This document shows, in pieces, positions 58,239-64,000 of a DNA stretch of 64,000 nt. The stretch covers positions 1 through 64,000 of the forward strand of contig CAJTZI010000003.1 in assembly GCA_910584075.1 (NCBI GenBank), written 5' to 3'. The notes beneath the pieces are model-generated. The model did not search any database and was not told where the DNA came from. It worked only from the letters and a program-made list of their open reading frames with translations. Source of the stretch: an uncultured Oscillibacter sp. (GTDB lineage Bacteria > Bacillota > Clostridia > Oscillospirales > Oscillospiraceae). Numbering within the stretch: position 1 is the first letter of the stretch; every line of letters starts with the position of its first letter. The position numbers and the translations under genes are program-made.

Positions 58239-59624
58239 ATGAGACAGAGAGATTTGACAACGGGAGCCGTATTCCCCACCATGTGCTTTTTCGCGCTGCC
58301 CATGATTCTGGGGAACCTCCTGCAGCAGTGCTATAATATTGTGGACTCCTGGGTGGTGGGCCGTTATGTCAGCTCCGCCGCTCTGGGGGCGGTGGGCTCC
58401 GCCTTTGCCCTGATGACCTTTCTCACCTCGGTGCTGCTGGGCCTGTGCATGGGCAGCGGCGTGGTGTTCTCCCTGTGCTTCGGCACCCGGGACGAGGCGC
58501 GGCTGGAAAACGGCCTCCGGGCCTCCTGCCTGCTGACGGCGGCGGTAACGGCCCTACTCACCGCCGTCTCCCTTCTGGGGGTGGACGCCATCGTGGTGTG
58601 GATGAACATCCCGGCGGAGATCACGGAGATGACCCGGGACTATCTGGTTCTGGTGTTCTGGGGCATCCCCGCCATCGCCCTGTACAACTTTTTTGCCGCC
58701 TATCTGAAGGCGCTTGGCAACTCCGTGGTGCCTCTGGTGTTTCTGGGCGTCTCCACGGCGTTGAACATCGCCCTGGACCTGCTGCTGGTAGCGGTCTATT
58801 CCTTCGGAGCCGCCGGTGCCGCCGCGGCCACTGTCATCGCCCAGTACGTCTCGGGCCTCGGCATCGGCCTCTATACCCTTCTGCGGGACGGGCGCCTGCG
58901 GCGGGCCCTCCGCCGCTTCCGAATTCGGGGCGCCAGCCTGCGGGAGATCACCAGCTACTCCCTGCTCACCTGTGTGCAGCAGTCCGTCATGAACCTCGGG
59001 ATCCTGATGGTCCAGGGGCTGGTAAACAGCTTCGGCACCGGGGTTATGGCGGCCTTTGCCGCCGGCGTGAAGATCGACGCCTTCGCCTACATGCCGGTGC
59101 AGGAGTACGGAAACGCCTTCTCCACCTTCATCGCCCAGAACATGGGGGCAAAGCAGCCGGAGCGTATCCAGCGGGGCGTCCGCTGCGGCGTGCTGACTGT
59201 GGTGAGCTACTGCATCGCCGTGTCGCTGATTTTGTGGTTCCTTGCAAGGCCCCTGGTTTTAATCTTCATTGACCCGGAAGAGACCGCCGTCACGGCGGAG
59301 GGCGTCCGGTATCTCCACACCGTGGGTCCCTTCTACTGCGGCATCGGGTGCCTGTTCCTCCTCTACGGGCTGTACCGGGCCCTGGGCCGGCCCGCCGTCT
59401 CCGTGGTGCTGACGGTGATCTCCCTGGGCACCCGGGTAGCCCTGTCCTACGCCCTGGCCCCCCTGCCGGAGATCGGCGTGGCGGGAATCTGGTGGTCCAT
59501 CCCCATCGGCTGGGCCCTGGCGGATCTCACCGGCTTCCTCATTTATCTGAAATACAGAGACAGGCTCATGCCCTCCGCGGCGCGGGAGGCCGGAAGCGCC
59601 GGCCAGCCTCGGGCGGAGAGGTGA
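58239..59624 (+). CDS. MATE family efflux transporter
   Basis: A 461-residue exporter of the multidrug and toxin extrusion family with twelve membrane segments in two similar halves. The first half begins with the family pattern ALPMILGNLLQQCYNIVDSW. It is probably coupled to sodium or protons and exports organic cations. The ATG at 58239 has AAGGAGAG at the right distance; an ATG seven codons upstream does not. Confidence 0.92.
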   Translation: MRQRDLTTGAVFPTMCFFALPMILGNLLQQCYNIVDSWVVGRYVSSAALGAVGSAFALMTFLTSVLLGLCMGSGVVFSLCFGTRDEARLENGLRASCLLTAAVTALLTAVSLLGVDAIVVWMNIPAEITEMTRDYLVLVFWGIPAIALYNFFAAYLKALGNSVVPLVFLGVSTALNIALDLLLVAVYSFGAAGAAAATVIAQYVSGLGIGLYTLLRDGRLRRALRRFRIRGASLREITSYSLLTCVQQSVMNLGILMVQGLVNSFGTGVMAAFAAGVKIDAFAYMPVQEYGNAFSTFIAQNMGAKQPERIQRGVRCGVLTVVSYCIAVSLILWFLARPLVLIFIDPEETAVTAEGVRYLHTVGPFYCGIGCLFLLYGLYRALGRPAVSVVLTVISLGTRVALSYALAPLPEIGVAGIWWSIPIGWALADLTGFLIYLKYRDRLMPSAAREAGSAGQPRAER

Positions 59625-59639
59625 GCGGATCTGCATCAC

Positions 59640-59670
59640 AAACCGGAGGGCGCGGCGCGCCCTCCGGTTT
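59640..59670 (+). terminator. Terminator of the MATE gene
   Basis: AAACCGGAGGGCGC pairs with GCGCCCTCCGGTTT across the centre. The T-tract is short. Confidence 0.6.
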
Positions 59671-59737
59671 CGCCGTGCGGTCCTCAGCTCCCCGCGTTCG
59701 TGAAAACATCCAAAATGCGGCCCTGAATTTTGTGATC

Positions 59738-59811
59738 AAGTTTGATTAAATAAGATTGACTTTGATCATTTCGCGTGATAGCATTCAATTAACGCAAAAT
59801 TAATCAAACTT
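59738..59811 (+). promoter_or_regulatory. Candidate FruR operators
   Basis: AAGTTTGATTAA at 59738-59749 has an exact inverted copy TTAATCAAACTT at 59800-59811. Between them, TTTGATCA at 59761-59768 repeats the half-site 20 bases after the first. The sites flank and overlap the fruA promoter. The DeoR-type regulator encoded in the same operon is the likely binder, with fructose 1-phosphate as inducer by analogy. Confidence 0.65.
59756..59784 (+). promoter_or_regulatory. Promoter of the fructose operon
   Basis: TTGACT (59756-59761), 17 bp, TAGCAT (59779-59784). It lies within the repeated TTTGATTA sites. Confidence 0.65.
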
Positions 59812-59844
59812 AATCATCTCGAATCAAGAAGGGAAGTTGTGACC

Positions 59845-61764
<1,920 letters not shown>

Positions 61765-61767
<3 letters not shown>

Positions 61768-61773
61768 TATAAT
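61765..61773 (+). promoter_or_regulatory. Possible extended -10 promoter inside the fructose operon
   Basis: TGA followed by TATAAT (61768-61773), where TGA is also the fruA stop codon. No good -35 box is seen. It could give the downstream genes extra transcription. Confidence 0.35.
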
Positions 61774-61811
61774 CGTCCCATTACCACCGATGGGAAAGGC
61801 AGGTTTTTGAT

Positions 61812-62792
61812 ATGAGCGAAAAAAGACATCTGCGCTGGGCGGTGCTGGGCACCGGCGTCATCGCCAACGAGATGGCTCAGGCCCTCCACTCCATGGGCCG
61901 CACCCTGGACGCCGTGGGCAACCGCACCCACGAAAAGGCGGAGGCCTTCGCAGAAAAATACGGCATACCCAAGGTCTACGGCGATTACCACGAGATGTTT
62001 TCCGACCCGGAGATTGACGCCGTCTACATCACCACACCCCACAACACCCACATCGCGTTTTTGGAGGAGGCCCTCTCCCACGGCAAGCACGTCCTGTGCG
62101 AGAAGTCCATCACCCTCAACAGCGCCGAGCTGGAGCGGGCACAAAAGCTGGCGGAGGAAAACCGCGCGGTCCTGGCGGAGGCCATGACCATCTACCACAT
62201 GCCTTTGTACCGGGAGCTCATCCGGCGGGTGCGGGCCGGGGAGCTGGGACGGGTGAACCTCATCCAGCTGAACTTCGGCAGCTTCAAGCCCTATGACATG
62301 ACCAACCGCTTTTTCAGCCGCTCCCTGGCGGGGGGCGCCCTGCTGGACATCGGCGTATACGCCCTGTCCCTGGCGAGGCTGTTTCTGGACTCCAGCCCGG
62401 ACCAGGTGCGCTCCTGCGTCCGCAAGGCCCCCACCGGGGTGGACGAGAACGCCGCCATCGCCATGGCAAACCGGGAGGGCCAGCTGGCCACCGCCGCCCT
62501 CTCCCTTCACTCCAAGCAGCCCAAGCGGGCGGTGGTCTCCTGCGAGAAGGGGTATATTGAGATCCTGGAGTACCCCCGGGCGGACAGGGCCGTCATCGTG
62601 GACGCCGAAACCGGCCAGACGGAGACCGTCTCCGCCGGACGCACCGCCGACGCCCTGCGCTACGAGCTGGAGGACATGGAGTCCGCCGTCCTGACCGGCG
62701 GGGACATGATGCTCCCCTATACCGCCGACGTGATGGCCCTGATGACCGCCCTGCGCCGGGAGTGGGGCGTGGTCTACCCAGAGGAGGAGTGA
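61812..62792 (+). CDS. Gfo/Idh/MocA family oxidoreductase
   Basis: A 326-residue NAD(P)-dependent dehydrogenase. The Rossmann motif GTGVIANEM and the family lysine in LCEKSITLN are present, followed by the C-terminal domain with SLAGGALLDIGVYAL. Members oxidise sugars or inositols. It is unusual inside a fructose operon, so it may process a sugar or sugar phosphate made there. The substrate is unknown. Confidence 0.9.
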   Translation: MSEKRHLRWAVLGTGVIANEMAQALHSMGRTLDAVGNRTHEKAEAFAEKYGIPKVYGDYHEMFSDPEIDAVYITTPHNTHIAFLEEALSHGKHVLCEKSITLNSAELERAQKLAEENRAVLAEAMTIYHMPLYRELIRRVRAGELGRVNLIQLNFGSFKPYDMTNRFFSRSLAGGALLDIGVYALSLARLFLDSSPDQVRSCVRKAPTGVDENAAIAMANREGQLATAALSLHSKQPKRAVVSCEKGYIEILEYPRADRAVIVDAETGQTETVSAGRTADALRYELEDMESAVLTGGDMMLPYTADVMALMTALRREWGVVYPEEE

Positions 62793-62802
62793 GCATCTCT
62801 GC

Positions 62803-62831
62803 TTGACTTTGCGCATCTGTGATGATACCAT
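62803..62831 (+). promoter_or_regulatory. Possible internal promoter before fruR
   Basis: TTGACT (62803-62808), 17 bp, TACCAT (62826-62831). The second hexamer is a weak match. It would give a basal level of the regulator. Confidence 0.4.
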
Positions 62832-62859
62832 GGTAAAAAAACACAGGGGGCGTTTTCGT

Positions 62860-63603
62860 ATGTTGGCGGAGCAGAGGATGGAAGCGATTCTGGCGGAGCT
62901 GGACAGGGAGCAGGCGGTCAGCGTGGCACAGCTGTGCCGGGCCACCGGCGCGTCGGGGGCCACCATCCGGCGGGACCTGAACGAGCTGGCCCGCCGGGGC
63001 AAGCTGAACAAGGTCTACGGCGGGGCCATGTCCATCCGGGAGGAGTTTCGGGCAGAAGAGCCGGACATGGAGGTCAAGCGGGAACTCCACACCCAGGAAA
63101 AGCTCCGCATCGCCCGGTACGCCGCCAGCCTGATTCAGGACGGCGACGTGGTGTTTCTGGACGCCGGGTCCACGGTGATGCACATGGTGGACCATATCCA
63201 GGCCTCCGGGGCTGTCTTCGTCACCAACAGCGTGGAGTGCGTCCAGCGCCTGCCCCTGCGGGGCCTCAGGACCTATGTGCTGGGGGGCGTCATCAAGCCG
63301 GGCACCCTGGCCGTCATCGGCGGCGAGGCCATGGAGGCCCTGAAAACCTACAACTTCACCAAGGCCTTCCTGGGGATCAACGGCATTGCGGTCCGCCAGG
63401 GTTTCACCACCCCGGACCGGGAGGAGGCCATGGTCAAGGCCCTGGCGGCGGCCCGGGCCCGGGAAACCTGGGTGCTGGCCGACTCCAGCAAGTTCGGCGC
63501 CGTCACCGCCGCGGCCGTCCTGCCGCTGGAAGGGGCCCGGATCATCACCGACCGTCTGGAGGACCGCCGGTATCTGGAATACACGGAAATCAAGGAGGTT
63601 TGA
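62860..63603 (+). CDS. fruR: DeoR/GlpR-family sugar-phosphate repressor (FruR-like)
   Basis: A 247-residue repressor. The N-terminal helix-turn-helix (SVAQLCRATGASGATIRRDL) is the DeoR pattern, followed by a sugar-phosphate-binding domain with VFLDAGSTVMHM and the family end. The ATG at 62860 has AGGGGG before it; frame open upstream is not used. Three bases separate it from the fruK start. It likely represses this operon through the TTTGATTA sites and is released by fructose 1-phosphate; this is known for the family, not shown here. Confidence 0.92.
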   Translation: MLAEQRMEAILAELDREQAVSVAQLCRATGASGATIRRDLNELARRGKLNKVYGGAMSIREEFRAEEPDMEVKRELHTQEKLRIARYAASLIQDGDVVFLDAGSTVMHMVDHIQASGAVFVTNSVECVQRLPLRGLRTYVLGGVIKPGTLAVIGGEAMEALKTYNFTKAFLGINGIAVRQGFTTPDREEAMVKALAAARARETWVLADSSKFGAVTAAAVLPLEGARIITDRLEDRRYLEYTEIKEV

Positions 63604-63606
63604 ACG

Positions 63607-64000
63607 ATGGTTTACACCGTCACTTTTAACCCCGCCCTGGACTATATCGTGCGCGTGCGCGATTTCCGGACCGGGGAGACCAACCGCACCGAGAGCGACG
63701 AGCTCCAGTGGGGCGGCAAGGGCATCAACGTGTCCACCGTACTGCGCAATTTGGGCGTTGAAAATGCGGCTCTGGGCTTTCTGGCGGGATTCACGGGCCG
63801 GGCCCTGGACCAGGGCCTGCGGGACGCGGGCATCCGCACCGACTTCATCTGGCTGGAGGAGGGACTGACCCGGGTCAATGTGAAGATCAAGGCAGACCAG
63901 GAGACGGAGATCAACGGCGCGGGGCCCGCCATTCCCGCCGCCTCCCTGGAGGAGCTGTTTGCCAAGCTGGACCGCCTCCAGTCCGGAGACGTGCTGGTAT
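63607..64000 (+). CDS. fruK: 1-phosphofructokinase (partial, runs off the window)
   Basis: The first 131 residues of a PfkB-family kinase that turns fructose 1-phosphate into fructose 1,6-bisphosphate. The start TVTFNPALDY and GGKGINVS are family signatures. The gene starts three bases after fruR with AAGGAGG before it and continues past the end. The catalytic GAGD motif lies outside the window. Confidence 0.93.
   Translation, partial: MVYTVTFNPALDYIVRVRDFRTGETNRTESDELQWGGKGINVSTVLRNLGVENAALGFLAGFTGRALDQGLRDAGIRTDFIWLEEGLTRVNVKIKADQETEINGAGPAIPAASLEELFAKLDRLQSGDVLV

Overview
The window is a GC-rich stretch of bacterial chromosome. A Clostridia of the Oscillospiraceae type (relatives of Flavonifractor, Oscillibacter, Dysosmobacter) fits best. 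This is inferred from an oxygen-sensitive class III ribonucleotide reductase (nrdD/nrdG), the sporulation regulator spoIIID, an RNase J, a glycogen operon with the clostridial glgC/glgD pair, strong AGGAGG-type ribosome sites, sigma-A-type promoters, and small AT-rich or hairpin-rich spacers between GC-rich genes. No rRNA, insertion sequence, CRISPR array or intact prophage was found.

Layout. 1-7 kb: pyrG with a long leader that holds a terminator, a three-gene ABC importer, and a fumarylacetoacetase-family enzyme. 6.8-10.5 kb: nrdDG, spoIIID and a small hypothetical gene. 10.6-15 kb: RNase J, a DegV protein and a hemerythrin/receiver fusion. 15.2-18.3 kb: a tRNA-Thr and a metal-resistance set (P-type ATPase, separate HMA protein, CadC-like repressor). 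18.4-20.4 kb: thioesterase, MscS channel, metallo-beta-lactamase-fold hydrolase. 20.4-22.7 kb: a LexA-like repressor, a promoter with three evenly spaced operators, tRNA-Thr and tRNA-Tyr on the other strand, and a three-gene cassette ending in a sigma-region-4 protein. 22.9-28.3 kb: YitT, rpsF-ssb-rpsR, ftsH, rlmB. 28.3-31.2 kb: a degenerate P-type-ATPase-like membrane protein and its neighbour. 31.2-35.6 kb: a broken gene, a peptide-binding lipoprotein, a VOC protein and a DEAD-box helicase. 35.9-39.4 kb: a small XRE regulator, an ECF sigma/membrane protein pair, and a diguanylate cyclase/PilZ pair. 39.5-48.2 kb: glycogen operon glgB-glgC-glgD-glgA-glgP. 48.5-54.7 kb: a TauE-type exporter, an Asp/Glu racemase, a dicarboxylate/amino-acid symporter, uvrC and small membrane proteins. 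54.8-59.6 kb: HPr, a small lipoprotein, trmO, a cation/proton antiporter and a MATE exporter. 59.7-64 kb: fructose operon fruA-oxidoreductase-fruR-fruK, running off the end.

How genes fit together. HPr (54.8 kb) would phosphorylate the fructose permease FruA; FruK then phosphorylates the fructose 1-phosphate it makes, and FruR probably acts at the repeated TTTGATTA sites before fruA. The glycogen genes form one transcription unit from one good promoter. The metal repressor sits at the head of the unit it should control. The most unusual items are the LexA-like repressor with three operators exactly 31 bp apart around a promoter that has no obvious gene, the P-type-ATPase-like protein that has lost its catalytic aspartate motif, the glycogen synthase with an acidic-then-basic disordered tail, and the long hairpin built from the 3' end of tRNA-Tyr.
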